Made by a program: the position numbers and the translations under genes | Source of the DNA: Spirochaeta lutea | Lineage (GTDB): Bacteria; Spirochaetota; Spirochaetia; DSM-27196; Salinispiraceae | Assembly: GCF_000758165.1 (NCBI RefSeq) | Contig: NZ_JNUP01000031.1 | Location: forward strand, 46,281 to 110,280 | Length of the DNA stretch: 64,000 nt | Direction: 5' to 3' | Part shown: piece after piece, positions 53,041 to 64,000 of the stretch | Numbering within the stretch: position 1 is the stretch's first letter | How the letters are laid out: each line of letters opens with the position of its first letter | The notes under the pieces: model-generated | What the model saw: only the letters and a program-made list of their open reading frames with translations | Told to the model about the DNA's origin: nothing | Databases searched by the model: none

Positions 53041-55848
53041 ATGACAGACAACCTGATTGACATCCTTTGGATCATTATTGCTTCGGGACTGGTTTTCATT
53101 ATGCAAGCCGGTTTCGCCATGGTCGAATCCGGCCTCACCCGGTCGAAGAACTCAATAAACGTGGCCATAAAAAACCTTACCGACCTGGGAGTTTCGGTCA
53201 TCGCATACTGGCTCTTCGGTTTTGCCTTGATGTTCGGCAGGAGTTTTTCGGGGCTGATAGGCACAGACAACTTCTTTGTTTCCATCGGCTTCGCTGGAGC
53301 CGGGGCGTGGACCGCGGTTTTCTTTCTCTTCCAGGCAATGTTCTGCTCCACCGCCGCCACCATTGTATCCGGGGCGGTAGCAGAGCGAATGCGCTACGGC
53401 TCCTATATTATTTCCACCATTCTCTTATCGGCGATTATTTACCCTATCTACGGGCACTGGGTCTGGGGAAGCTTTCATAACGGATTACATCCCGGTTGGC
53501 TTGAGTCTCTCGGTTTTGTGGATTTTGCAGGTTCTACCGTGGTTCACAGCGTGGGCGGCTGGATAGCCCTGGCGGCCCTGCTCATCCTCGGCCCCAGGAC
53601 GGGACGGTTTGACGATGAAGGCAAACCCCGGAAAATCCCCGGCAGCAATATTCCCATGGTGGTGTTGGGAGTACTGCTGCTCTGGTTCGGGTGGTTCGGC
53701 TTCAACGGGGGAAGTACCCTCGCCTTAAATAGTGATGTAGCTCCTATACTGGTGAATACAACCTTGTCAGCGGCCTCGGGGATGGTGGCCAGCTTGGCAA
53801 TCGGCTGGCTCGTGTACCGCCGGGCCGAGGTAGGCCTGGTCCTGAACGGCGCTCTGGCCGGTCTGGTAGCCATTACTGCCAACGCTCATGTGGTTACCGG
53901 CCTGGATTCCCTGGCAATAGGCGCCGTGGGAGGGCTCGTCATGCTTCTCAGCACCAGAGCCTTAGAATCCCTTAAAATAGACGATGCGGTAGGGGCGATA
54001 CCCGTGCATCTCGCAGCAGGCATCTGGGGAACCCTCGCCGTGGCGATCTTCGGTGATCCACAACGTATCGGCACCGGGTTACCCATGTTGGAACAACTGG
54101 GTGTACAAGGAATCGGCGTTGCCGTAGGTGGTGTTTGGAGCTTCGGTACTGCATACATATTCCTCTGGATTGCCAATCAGCTCAATCCGCTCCGGGTCAA
54201 ACCCGAAGATGAACACCGCGGACTTAATGTGACTGAGCATGGGGCTTCCACAGAAATATTTGATCTCTTCTCCACCCTGGAGACCCAGGCAGCCAGCGGC
54301 GACCTGAGTCTTCGGGCACCGGTCGAGCCCTTTACAGAGGTCGGCCAGATCGCCGGACGCTACAACCAGGTCCTGGACAGGCTTGAGGAATCCACCGTTG
54401 CCAAGGATGATTTTTTGCAGATCCTCTCGGGAATGACCGACGGACTGTTTCTCATAGATTCTCGGGGCACTATTTTTCCCTACTACTCACTCACCACAGA
54501 GCGTCTCTTTGAAACCACAAACCTTTCTGCACACCGACTTCAGGATCTCTTAAGACCCCTGATTACCCGGGACGTCATGACGCAAATAGAGGATTTTATT
54601 GAGCTCTTATTCAATCCGAGCATCCCCATCACCACCCTGGAAACCCTCAATCCCCTAGCCTCAGGTGAACTGTTCTTCGACCGTTCCCAAGGCACCATGG
54701 AGTCAAAATTCATGGACTTCCGCTTTATCCGGCTGCCGGATAACCGGGCTATGGTACTGGTTCATGACAAAACCGACGAGGTTGTCCTGGCTAAAAAGGT
54801 GGAACAAACAAAAAAACAGACCGAAAGCGAGATGGAACTGTTCTACCGTCTCATTCACCTTGAGCCGGCCATGCTACGCGATTTCATTGACGGAACAAAC
54901 CAGGATTTAGCAGAAATCAATAGAATTTTCCAGAACTCCGGCCCATTGGAAGAGCGGCTGCAGACCCTATCCCGGCTGGTTCACACCATCAAGGGGGACG
55001 CCCAGCTCCTCGGTCTCGAGATAGTCGTACAACAAACCCACGAGTTCGAGGATCGCATTCAGACCCTGAAAGAGCGTATTCCGTTACGGCATGCGGATTT
55101 TCTCTCCCTGGCCGTAGGTTTTACAAAACTGCAAACCCTCATCCAGCGGATTCAGAATCTTCTAAGCCGCATCAGCCGGTTCCGTGACTCCTATCAACCC
55201 CAAACAACCCCTGCCCGCAATACAAGCCTCGAGGCAGCCCTGCCCCGGTTAACCCAAACCCTGGCTGAACGGTACGGCAAGAAGGTAGCCCTCGATATGA
55301 CGAACATCTCTGTGGGAGAGATCCCCGAGCATCTACGAAAGACCGTCTCCGATATAATCATTCAGTTATTACGCAACTCTATGGTCCACGGCATCGAATC
55401 TCCTGATGATCGTGTACAGCGGGGAAAACCCGCCGCCGCAACCATCTGGATCTCTTCAACCAAGGGCTCCGACGGCGGCATCACCATTCGCCATCGGGAT
55501 AACGGACAAGGCCTAAGACTTGATGCTATCCGAAGTCAGGTCATCACCCGAGGGATCCTTGACAATCAGCGGGCCCAGAAGCTCACCCTCCAGGAACTCA
55601 TCCCCTACATCTTCTACCCAGCTGTTTCCACCGCGGAAGCAACAGATACAACCGCAGGCAGAGGCATGGGGATGAACCTCGTCCAGCAGCTCGTAAAGCG
55701 ACTGGAGGGCAAAATTGAGGTCAAAACAAAATCCGGTGAATACTGTGAGTTCTCCATAACCATTCCGGAGTCAGCCTATCAATTACAGCAAACAACGGAC
55801 CAGGAATCCGAGACGGCGACCAGCGACCTTGCCGTTTCTCAGGTATAA
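53041..55848 (+). CDS. amtB: Ammonium transporter fused to a CheA-like histidine kinase
   Basis: 935 residues. An Amt/Rh channel (1-395) with eleven or so spans: VESGLTRSKNSINVAIKN, FFLFQAMFCSTAATIVSGA, IYGHWVWG and FAGSTVVHSVGGW with the first pore His, and VHLAAGIWGT with the second. Then a HAMP-like helix (about 415-450), a PAS domain (455-590), an HPt-type four-helix unit (about 600-720; LVHTIKGDAQLLG with H648), and a CheA-type ATPase (about 745-920): LLRNSMVHGIESPDDR (N-box N779), DNGQGL and GRGMGMNLV. No CheW-like domain and no receiver. Last gene of the cheY-cheX-amt operon, with a terminator next. Senses ammonium or its transport and passes phosphate to CheY, by inference. Confidence 0.92.
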   Translation: MTDNLIDILWIIIASGLVFIMQAGFAMVESGLTRSKNSINVAIKNLTDLGVSVIAYWLFGFALMFGRSFSGLIGTDNFFVSIGFAGAGAWTAVFFLFQAMFCSTAATIVSGAVAERMRYGSYIISTILLSAIIYPIYGHWVWGSFHNGLHPGWLESLGFVDFAGSTVVHSVGGWIALAALLILGPRTGRFDDEGKPRKIPGSNIPMVVLGVLLLWFGWFGFNGGSTLALNSDVAPILVNTTLSAASGMVASLAIGWLVYRRAEVGLVLNGALAGLVAITANAHVVTGLDSLAIGAVGGLVMLLSTRALESLKIDDAVGAIPVHLAAGIWGTLAVAIFGDPQRIGTGLPMLEQLGVQGIGVAVGGVWSFGTAYIFLWIANQLNPLRVKPEDEHRGLNVTEHGASTEIFDLFSTLETQAASGDLSLRAPVEPFTEVGQIAGRYNQVLDRLEESTVAKDDFLQILSGMTDGLFLIDSRGTIFPYYSLTTERLFETTNLSAHRLQDLLRPLITRDVMTQIEDFIELLFNPSIPITTLETLNPLASGELFFDRSQGTMESKFMDFRFIRLPDNRAMVLVHDKTDEVVLAKKVEQTKKQTESEMELFYRLIHLEPAMLRDFIDGTNQDLAEINRIFQNSGPLEERLQTLSRLVHTIKGDAQLLGLEIVVQQTHEFEDRIQTLKERIPLRHADFLSLAVGFTKLQTLIQRIQNLLSRISRFRDSYQPQTTPARNTSLEAALPRLTQTLAERYGKKVALDMTNISVGEIPEHLRKTVSDIIIQLLRNSMVHGIESPDDRVQRGKPAAATIWISSTKGSDGGITIRHRDNGQGLRLDAIRSQVITRGILDNQRAQKLTLQELIPYIFYPAVSTAEATDTTAGRGMGMNLVQQLVKRLEGKIEVKTKSGEYCEFSITIPESAYQLQQTTDQESETATSDLAVSQV

Positions 55849-55860
55849 CTGGTTCTTCCT

Positions 55861-55908
55861 CAGGAGACAGGCCGGTCCAACTCCCCGGACCTGTCTCCTG
55901 CTTTTTTT
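55861..55908 (+). terminator. Rho-independent terminator of the cheY-cheX-amt operon
   Basis: A perfect 11-bp stem CAGGAGACAGG/CCTGTCTCCTG, with an inner CCGG pairing in the loop, is followed by seven T residues. It starts about 12 bases after the stop. Confidence 0.9.
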
Positions 55909-56018
55909 AGAGCCCGCCCCCTACCAGAATGCCCATGGCAGGAACCACTTTCTACATTGGCTGTAACGAGACACCCCGGCCCACCCACCCTCCGTCCCCG
56001 GTGCAAGCAACTTCTAGC

Positions 56019-56047
56019 TTGCCAAGGCTGAATCCCCGCCGTACACT
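56019..56047 (+). promoter_or_regulatory. lnt promoter (leaderless arrangement)
   Basis: TTGCCA, 17 bases, TACACT, six bases (TTCAGG), ATG. Same geometry as the alr, pepT, glnE and tetR promoters. Confidence 0.6.
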
Positions 56048-56053
56048 TTCAGG

Positions 56054-58957
56054 ATGAAACGCCTCTACTTCTACGCAGCTGTCACTATTACCCTGGTGGA
56101 GCTTTTTTTCTGTTTTTTCGGTCCAATCGCCTTTAACAGTAAACCCGCTATTCTCATTACTCCGGCCAGCAGTCGGAGTACGGCAGCCCTGCCGCTCCAG
56201 GAATCGGAGGCGGCCATCCAAGAAGGTCTAGCTGCCAGCGGCTCCTTCCTGATCACAACCCCGCGTATGGCAGCAGAGCAGATCACCATGAAGCAGGATC
56301 ATACCGATCTTGTTGTTACCCATGGTGATTACCTCGCCCATGCAAAGGACCAGGGCATCGAACGGGTCGTATCCCTTACTCTGGACACCGAGCCGAACAC
56401 GGAGTACTACCGCGCTACTATAATCCTTTGGAACAGCATATTAGGGGAAGCGGTCAAAACCCTCACCCTTTCTTCCCCTGGCTACTACGATTTACCCAGG
56501 CAAATCCGTTCCCAGATGCCCCAGCTCATACAGTCCCCAGGAGGCCTCACCCTATTCGACTGGCTCATCCTTCTCTTTTTCCTCGGCCAAATCTACGCCG
56601 CTTGGCGTCTACGGACCAGCCAGTACTTCGATACAAGTCCGGTAGATTTATTACGCAGCAGACTCACCACCCCAACCCTGGGTTGGAGGGCACGCCGGCT
56701 TCGCATGGACCCTCCCCCAACCCTGGAAGGACTCGGCTCAGCTGCCTTCTGGCGCGCCGGCTCCCTTAGCACACCGTCCTCGAAACCCTCCGCAACCTCC
56801 GTCCCAACCCCAGAACAAGCCATTACCACCGTCCGGCACCGTATCCGTACAAAGATTACGGACAGCGGTGTTTTAGTGGAAGTGCTCCTAGGATTCGGGG
56901 GAATTCTTCTGCTCTTTGCCTGGATTTATGCCCTCAACGCCAACATGGATTACGTAAGACGATTTATTACCCTCGAGTCCAGTTTCCGAATCGGTAAGAC
57001 AGTAACAGAGGCCCAGACCGAAGCCCTCTTACGCTTCGGTCCCCTGCTCCTCCTGAATACCCTCGCCTACTTACTGCCCAGGCTCAGCCCGCGAATCCTG
57101 CCCAGGCTATGGTTTTTCCAGAGCCGCAAACAACCCGGGCCCTCCACACCGCGAAGAAAACGGCTCCCCAAATCGAACCTCGGTAACACATTGTTTGGAT
57201 TTCTCAGCGGCTCCCCATCCGGGTTTTCCCACCTGGATAACTGGTTGGTTCGAATCAACCGTAGCTATACAAGCCAGGTTGCCGGTTTACGACCCCTCTG
57301 GATCGCCGTTTCCGGATACCGGCTTCCCCTCACCATCCTTTCCGCCCTACTCTACAGCCTTGCCTTCCCTTCGGAATCCAGCCTCAGCGGCCTTCCGCTC
57401 ATAGCCTGGATCGCCCTGATCCCACTCTTCTGGGTAATCAAAACCAGCTCCTTCACCCAAACAGTGTTCTACGGAACCCTTTTCGGCGTTATGCAGGGAA
57501 TTATGATTAATTATTGGCACAGCACCTTCGGTATCATCGCCCTCCCCCTCTCCGCCGTAGCCACAGCCTTCGGCTTCTTCATATATATGGTGATTTTAGG
57601 CGGCTTGCGGAACCTGGTGTATTCCCCCAGGGTTCTCGGACGGCATGACTGGATACTGCTTCCCCTCTCCTGGGTTGTATTCGACTACATCAGAAGTCTC
57701 GGATTTGCCGGCTACCCCTGGGGTTACATCGGGGTGAGCCAATACCTCTTCCCCCGGATCACCCAACTGGCAGATCTGACGGGGATCTGGGGAATCAGCT
57801 TCCTGGTAGTCTTATTCAATGCTGTTATCGCCCATGTACTGTTGCCCTACCCCACGCGGAAAACACCCTGGGCAAACCTCCCCCACATCCCCATCACGGC
57901 CCGGCGTCGACTACCCATCCTTACCATAACAGTCCTGCTTGTATGCACCCTCATCTACGGCCAGATACGACTCGCCACCTTTGAACCTCTGGGCGATACC
58001 ATCCATATCGGGCAGGGGGATTCAACTCTGCAGCCCTCAGAACCTGATTCATCCCTATCGTTATACCTGATACAGCAAAACACAGACCCCAGAAAGCATA
58101 GTACCCAACACACCCTTTCAAGATTATCAAACCTCAGCGCAACAGCCCCGGCACATAGCGTCATCGTTTGGCCGGAAGGAGCCATCCCCCCCGGCGTCCC
58201 CACCCAATCCGCCCAAACCGGCGGGTCCCCGCCCCCCAGTTACCTGCCTAATCAGTATCTTCTCTCAGGGGCAACAACCACCGGCCCGGAGGCACATAAT
58301 ACAGCCCTGTATCTGAACCCGGAGGGAAAGATCCTTAGCCAATACCATAAAATAAAGCTCGTGCCGATTACAGAGCATATTCCAACAGACAGCATCTGGA
58401 GCCTGCTCACCCCCCTTTTCCTCCCCTTTCACCCCCATCATCTAAGCCCCGGAACGGACTACCAGCTGCACAGTATGGATGATTGGTCGGTAGCCACGCC
58501 AATCTGTTTTGAAGACACCTTTCCGGATCATATCCGTCAATTTGTCCGAAAAGGCGCGGACCTTATACTTGTATTAAGTAACGACTATTGGAGCCTCACT
58601 CCGGTTCAGTCCATGCAACACACCATCCACGCCAGCTTCCGAAGCATCGAAACCCGCACTCCCATGGTCCGGGCCACTACCAGCGGTCTTTCCGGCGTCA
58701 TCGATTATACCGGTCAGCTACTTGAACCATCCATCGGCTTCTACACCGAAGGAACCCTATCGGTTACCCTGGAGAATCCAACTGTTCCGGAAGCCACCCT
58801 TCAGACCCTCTATCTATCCTGGGGTGATTGGCTCCCCATAGCAGCGCTCATTGTATTCTCCGCCATCTGCCTCGTTGTGCTACTTCTCAGGACGAGCGAA
58901 GTTCTCCTGGGCATCCGCCGCTACTGGGCAGCAGGAAACCAGAATCTCAGCAGATAG
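56054..58957 (+). CDS. lnt: Apolipoprotein N-acyltransferase with long N-terminal extension
   Basis: Adds the third acyl chain to lipoproteins in the inner membrane. 967 residues, about 450 more than E. coli Lnt. The enzyme proper starts near residue 415 (membrane spans from LPLTILSALLYSLAFPS on) and includes GFAGYPWGYIGVSQY, then the nitrilase domain with the catalytic triad: Glu in IVWPEGAIPPG, Lys in YHKIKLVPITEH and Cys in TPICFEDTFP. The extra N-terminal half has one span (6-26), a ~140-residue periplasmic part (GSFLITTPRMAAEQ), then spans near 168-186, 280-300 and 330-352 with a loop between. That part is unrecognised. Confidence 0.9.
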   Translation: MKRLYFYAAVTITLVELFFCFFGPIAFNSKPAILITPASSRSTAALPLQESEAAIQEGLAASGSFLITTPRMAAEQITMKQDHTDLVVTHGDYLAHAKDQGIERVVSLTLDTEPNTEYYRATIILWNSILGEAVKTLTLSSPGYYDLPRQIRSQMPQLIQSPGGLTLFDWLILLFFLGQIYAAWRLRTSQYFDTSPVDLLRSRLTTPTLGWRARRLRMDPPPTLEGLGSAAFWRAGSLSTPSSKPSATSVPTPEQAITTVRHRIRTKITDSGVLVEVLLGFGGILLLFAWIYALNANMDYVRRFITLESSFRIGKTVTEAQTEALLRFGPLLLLNTLAYLLPRLSPRILPRLWFFQSRKQPGPSTPRRKRLPKSNLGNTLFGFLSGSPSGFSHLDNWLVRINRSYTSQVAGLRPLWIAVSGYRLPLTILSALLYSLAFPSESSLSGLPLIAWIALIPLFWVIKTSSFTQTVFYGTLFGVMQGIMINYWHSTFGIIALPLSAVATAFGFFIYMVILGGLRNLVYSPRVLGRHDWILLPLSWVVFDYIRSLGFAGYPWGYIGVSQYLFPRITQLADLTGIWGISFLVVLFNAVIAHVLLPYPTRKTPWANLPHIPITARRRLPILTITVLLVCTLIYGQIRLATFEPLGDTIHIGQGDSTLQPSEPDSSLSLYLIQQNTDPRKHSTQHTLSRLSNLSATAPAHSVIVWPEGAIPPGVPTQSAQTGGSPPPSYLPNQYLLSGATTTGPEAHNTALYLNPEGKILSQYHKIKLVPITEHIPTDSIWSLLTPLFLPFHPHHLSPGTDYQLHSMDDWSVATPICFEDTFPDHIRQFVRKGADLILVLSNDYWSLTPVQSMQHTIHASFRSIETRTPMVRATTSGLSGVIDYTGQLLEPSIGFYTEGTLSVTLENPTVPEATLQTLYLSWGDWLPIAALIVFSAICLVVLLLRTSEVLLGIRRYWAAGNQNLSR

Positions 58958-58982
58958 CATGCTGTCCGCTCCAGCTCCACAC

Positions 58983-59813
58983 CTAAGACTTCAATCCCGA
59001 AGATAAGCCCCGATGCAATTGTGGCGCGACCCAGAGAAACACCAAGACCGCAGGAATAGAAATTACCACTGAGGATGCAGAATACACCCCCCATAAGGTT
59101 TGATACTGGCTTGAGAAACGATTTAATCCCAAGGGCCAGGTATACAAGGTCTGATCAACCAACACCATTCGGGCTAAAATATACTCACTCCACCCCGCCA
59201 TTACCGATAAAATAAAAACAACCCCAATCACCGGCATGGCTTGAGGCAGCAATATTGAATAAAATATTCGTATCGGCCCTGCACCATCAATCATAGCAGC
59301 TTCCTCAGCACTCACATCAATTCCGCTAAAATACCCCCGGAGCAACCAAATACTAAACGGAACAGTCCCTACCGCGTATGAAAGCAGAAGCCCTGCATAG
59401 GTATTCACAAGGTTTAGCTTCATTACCATCAGGTAGGTTGGAACCAACATCACCGAACCGGGGATCAGCTGGACAAAAAAAATGCTCAGCAAGATTAACC
59501 TTCGCATAGGAAACCGCCATCTTGTCAGAGCATAGGCTGAAATGGCAGCAATAGACACACTCAGGTAAGCCGTCACCCCCGTCACAAGCAGGCTATTAGA
59601 AATCCACAAGAGAAATGGTTCGGAAGTAAAAATCCGTTTATAATTATCCAGGGTCGCATCCTGGGGAATCAAACCCAATCCTGTTGTCAAAATCTTATCG
59701 AAGGGCCGCACACTCGTGCTCACCACCCGTAGAACCGGATACAAAACAATCCCAGCCGCCCCAATCAAGACACTATAAATCAATACCAGCAATGGCCATG
59801 GATAGCGCTTCAT
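58983..59813 (-). CDS. Sugar ABC transporter permease (MalG type), second system
   Basis: 276 residues, six membrane spans, EAA loop EEAAMIDGAGPIRIF. Its ATG overlaps the stop of the MalF-type partner by four bases. Distinct in sequence from the malG described above. Convergent with lnt; no binding protein or ATPase alongside. Confidence 0.9.
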   Translation of the reverse strand: MKRYPWPLLVLIYSVLIGAAGIVLYPVLRVVSTSVRPFDKILTTGLGLIPQDATLDNYKRIFTSEPFLLWISNSLLVTGVTAYLSVSIAAISAYALTRWRFPMRRLILLSIFFVQLIPGSVMLVPTYLMVMKLNLVNTYAGLLLSYAVGTVPFSIWLLRGYFSGIDVSAEEAAMIDGAGPIRIFYSILLPQAMPVIGVVFILSVMAGWSEYILARMVLVDQTLYTWPLGLNRFSSQYQTLWGVYSASSVVISIPAVLVFLWVAPQLHRGLSSGLKS

Positions 59814-60826
59814 GATCGAATATCCCTCAGCACCCCGCTGCGCCGTACCCAGAAAAACACCATTACCATTAAAATCCCGGTGTTTACCAATGCCAAGGCA
59901 GAGGAAAAACTGTATCTATTTAAGTATCTCGCCGTTCTAAAAATCGCCAAACTCAGCAGCTGACTGGTTTCTAACTCTTGGGGATTCATAAAATAGGGAA
60001 CCCCGAAATTATTAAAACTATAGATAGCAGACATGATTACAGCCGGTATCAGGGTCGGTGAAATCAAGGGTATGGTGATTTCAAAGAGCCGACGCACCCT
60101 CCCAGCCCCGTCAATTTCAGCAGCTTCTAAACTCTGCCGGTCAACTCCCTGAAGAGCTCCAAGAATCAGTACCATCATAAAAGGCACACCCAACCAGAGA
60201 TTAACAAGATTCATGGAAACAAAATTCCAAAACCCATTACTCCACCAAGGAGGCCCTGTTCCGGGCCCAAAAATCGTTTCTATCAGACCATTTATAAAAC
60301 CAAATTGTGGATGAAACTCCATCCGTAGTGTCATCAAACTAATGGTGGAAGGAATTGCCCACGGAAGGATCAGTATGCTCTGAAAGATTCTTTTAAATCG
60401 TATAGGCGCATTTAAGCACAAGGCCAAAAGAAACCCGAATACAACCTGAAGCGATGTCTGTACACCAGTCCATAAAAATGTCCTAGCAAGAATTATCCAC
60501 AATCCCTCAGTACGAATTATCGGACGGGTAAAGACATCTCTTATATTCACAGCGAATTGCTGAAACGAAAAGGTTGGATCCTTAAAATGGAACAAGTCCA
60601 TATTTCCAAAACTCAGAACCACTGTATAGATAATCGGGAACCCCATAGTCAGACCCAGAGCCAACACTGGCAATGCCACCATCGCCATCATCAACGCATT
60701 GCGAACCCTAAAAACCTTCCCAATCCAATACAAGCCTACCATATTTGCCAAAAGAAATACGGTAACCCCCAATGTAGTAATCAGGACTACATATCCATTC
60801 CCCCAGATATAACTCGCCCCCTCCAA
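59810..60826 (-). CDS. Sugar ABC transporter permease (MalF type), second system
   Basis: 338 residues, with about eight membrane spans including two extra at the N-terminus (VVLITTLGVTVFLLANMVGLY). EAA loop LEAAEIDGAGRVRRLF. TTG start after GGGGGG, with a promoter ~30 bases upstream; a later start is possible. First of two genes. The corresponding binding-protein gene is not found upstream, where the rRNA operon ends. Confidence 0.88.
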   Translation of the reverse strand: MEGASYIWGNGYVVLITTLGVTVFLLANMVGLYWIGKVFRVRNALMMAMVALPVLALGLTMGFPIIYTVVLSFGNMDLFHFKDPTFSFQQFAVNIRDVFTRPIIRTEGLWIILARTFLWTGVQTSLQVVFGFLLALCLNAPIRFKRIFQSILILPWAIPSTISLMTLRMEFHPQFGFINGLIETIFGPGTGPPWWSNGFWNFVSMNLVNLWLGVPFMMVLILGALQGVDRQSLEAAEIDGAGRVRRLFEITIPLISPTLIPAVIMSAIYSFNNFGVPYFMNPQELETSQLLSLAIFRTARYLNRYSFSSALALVNTGILMVMVFFWVRRSGVLRDIRS

Positions 60827-60856
60827 TGTTACCCCCCGATGCTGTGTTGTCTCCCA

Positions 60857-60884
60857 ATTCTACCTCAACACCAAAAATCTGCAA
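60857..60884 (-). promoter_or_regulatory. Promoter of the orphan permease pair
   Basis: TTGCAG, 16 bases, TAGAAT on the minus strand, ~30 bases before the TTG start and ~75 bases beyond the 5S terminator. Confidence 0.45.
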
Positions 60885-60959
60885 CTAAAATAGCATCCAG
60901 AACCCCCACATTAGATCTCATCACATGGACACCCAGGTTTTCACCCGGGCATAAAAAAA

Positions 60960-61076
60960 GCCTGGCGACGACCTACTCTCCCGTACCTTCGCGGTACAGT
61001 ACCATCGGCGCAGAGGAGCTTAACTTCCGTGTTCGGTATGGGAACGGGTGGAACCTCCTCGCTATTATCACCAGGC
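60960..61076 (-). rRNA. rrf: 5S ribosomal RNA
   Basis: 117 bases. Terminal helix GCCTGGT...GCCAGGC, the CCGTTCCCATACCGAACACGG loop and the GATGGTACTG segment identify 5S rRNA. Seven T residues follow the last helix on the minus strand (60953-60959) and, with it, end the rRNA transcript. Confidence 0.97.
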
Positions 61077-61251
61077 AAAATTACTTTGCATTGTTAGAGT
61101 TTGAAAGCTAGCATCAGACCCATCCCCGTTTCTTACCGGGTATGGCCTGTTGGTTAAAACAATCCTGCGCATCCGGGCCGTTTGGCCCCTGTGCTGACGA
61201 TGTGCCATGCCTTCCTCGCGGCTGTCAGAAGCTGACAGCACCGGAAAATAT

Positions 61252-64000
<2,749 letters not shown>

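Overview
The window looks like chromosomal DNA from a free-living, motile bacterium of the Spirochaetota (Spirochaeta/Alkalispirochaeta-like). The pointers are a CheX-type phosphatase, LA_2272-like surface repeats as seen in Leptospira, many lipoproteins, and an RsgA/RNHCP pair. No species can be named from memory. G+C is moderately high. The window ends inside a 23S rRNA gene, which would settle the taxonomy.

Layout. Bases 1-5300 (minus strand): two lipoproteins and an exported beta-barrel-like protein, with two copies of a 105-bp inverted repeat. Bases 5400-14080: alr, pepT, a DUF2156 protein, a GlnE with an added N-terminal ACT module, and eda. Bases 14466-17808: an operon of ECF sigma factor, membrane anti-sigma candidate and exported caspase-like protein. 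Bases 17958-21700: a GH13 amylase with a TetR palindrome inside its promoter, tetR, and glnA. Bases 21855-22409: repeat copy 3, a candidate small RNA and tRNA-Arg(CCT). Bases 22515-31840: a small degenerate histidine kinase, facing a six-gene run of GH31, a 5'-nucleotidase-like lipoprotein without metal ligands, a sensor kinase with degenerate ATP and receiver domains, a lipoprotein and a split chromate transporter. Bases 32073-37505: rsgA-RNHCP, then a K+ uptake operon. Bases 37572-44371: a maltodextrin-type operon (malEFG-like plus GH13) and its LacI-type regulator, with repeat copies 4 and 5. Bases 44682-51937: a small two-gene operon of unknown function, a branched-chain amino-acid-type binding protein, a SWIM/SNF2 helicase and an RluA-type synthase. 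Bases 52203-55908: a perfect sigma-54 promoter, cheY, cheX, an ammonium transporter fused to a CheA-like kinase, and a terminator. Then lnt with a long N-terminal extension, an orphan sugar permease pair, and 5S/23S rRNA on the minus strand.

How the genes connect. Nitrogen status is the main theme: glnA keeps the adenylylation tyrosine, GlnE carries GlnD-like ACT domains, and the Amt-kinase operon has a sigma-54 promoter. The best candidate for an undescribed system is the Amt-CheA hybrid with its own CheY and CheX, which would let ammonium flux feed a chemotaxis-type phosphorelay. Alpha-glucan use is the second theme (two GH13, one GH31, malEFG-like genes, LacI and TetR regulators).

Two window-wide patterns are not explained by single genes. 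One is five copies of a ~105-bp MITE-like element with 20-bp terminal inverted repeats. The other is a set of genes (alr, pepT, DUF2156, glnE, tetR, lnt, a lipoprotein, and perhaps two more) whose -10 hexamer ends six bases (seven in one weaker case) before the start codon with no Shine-Dalgarno, which suggests leaderless mRNAs.
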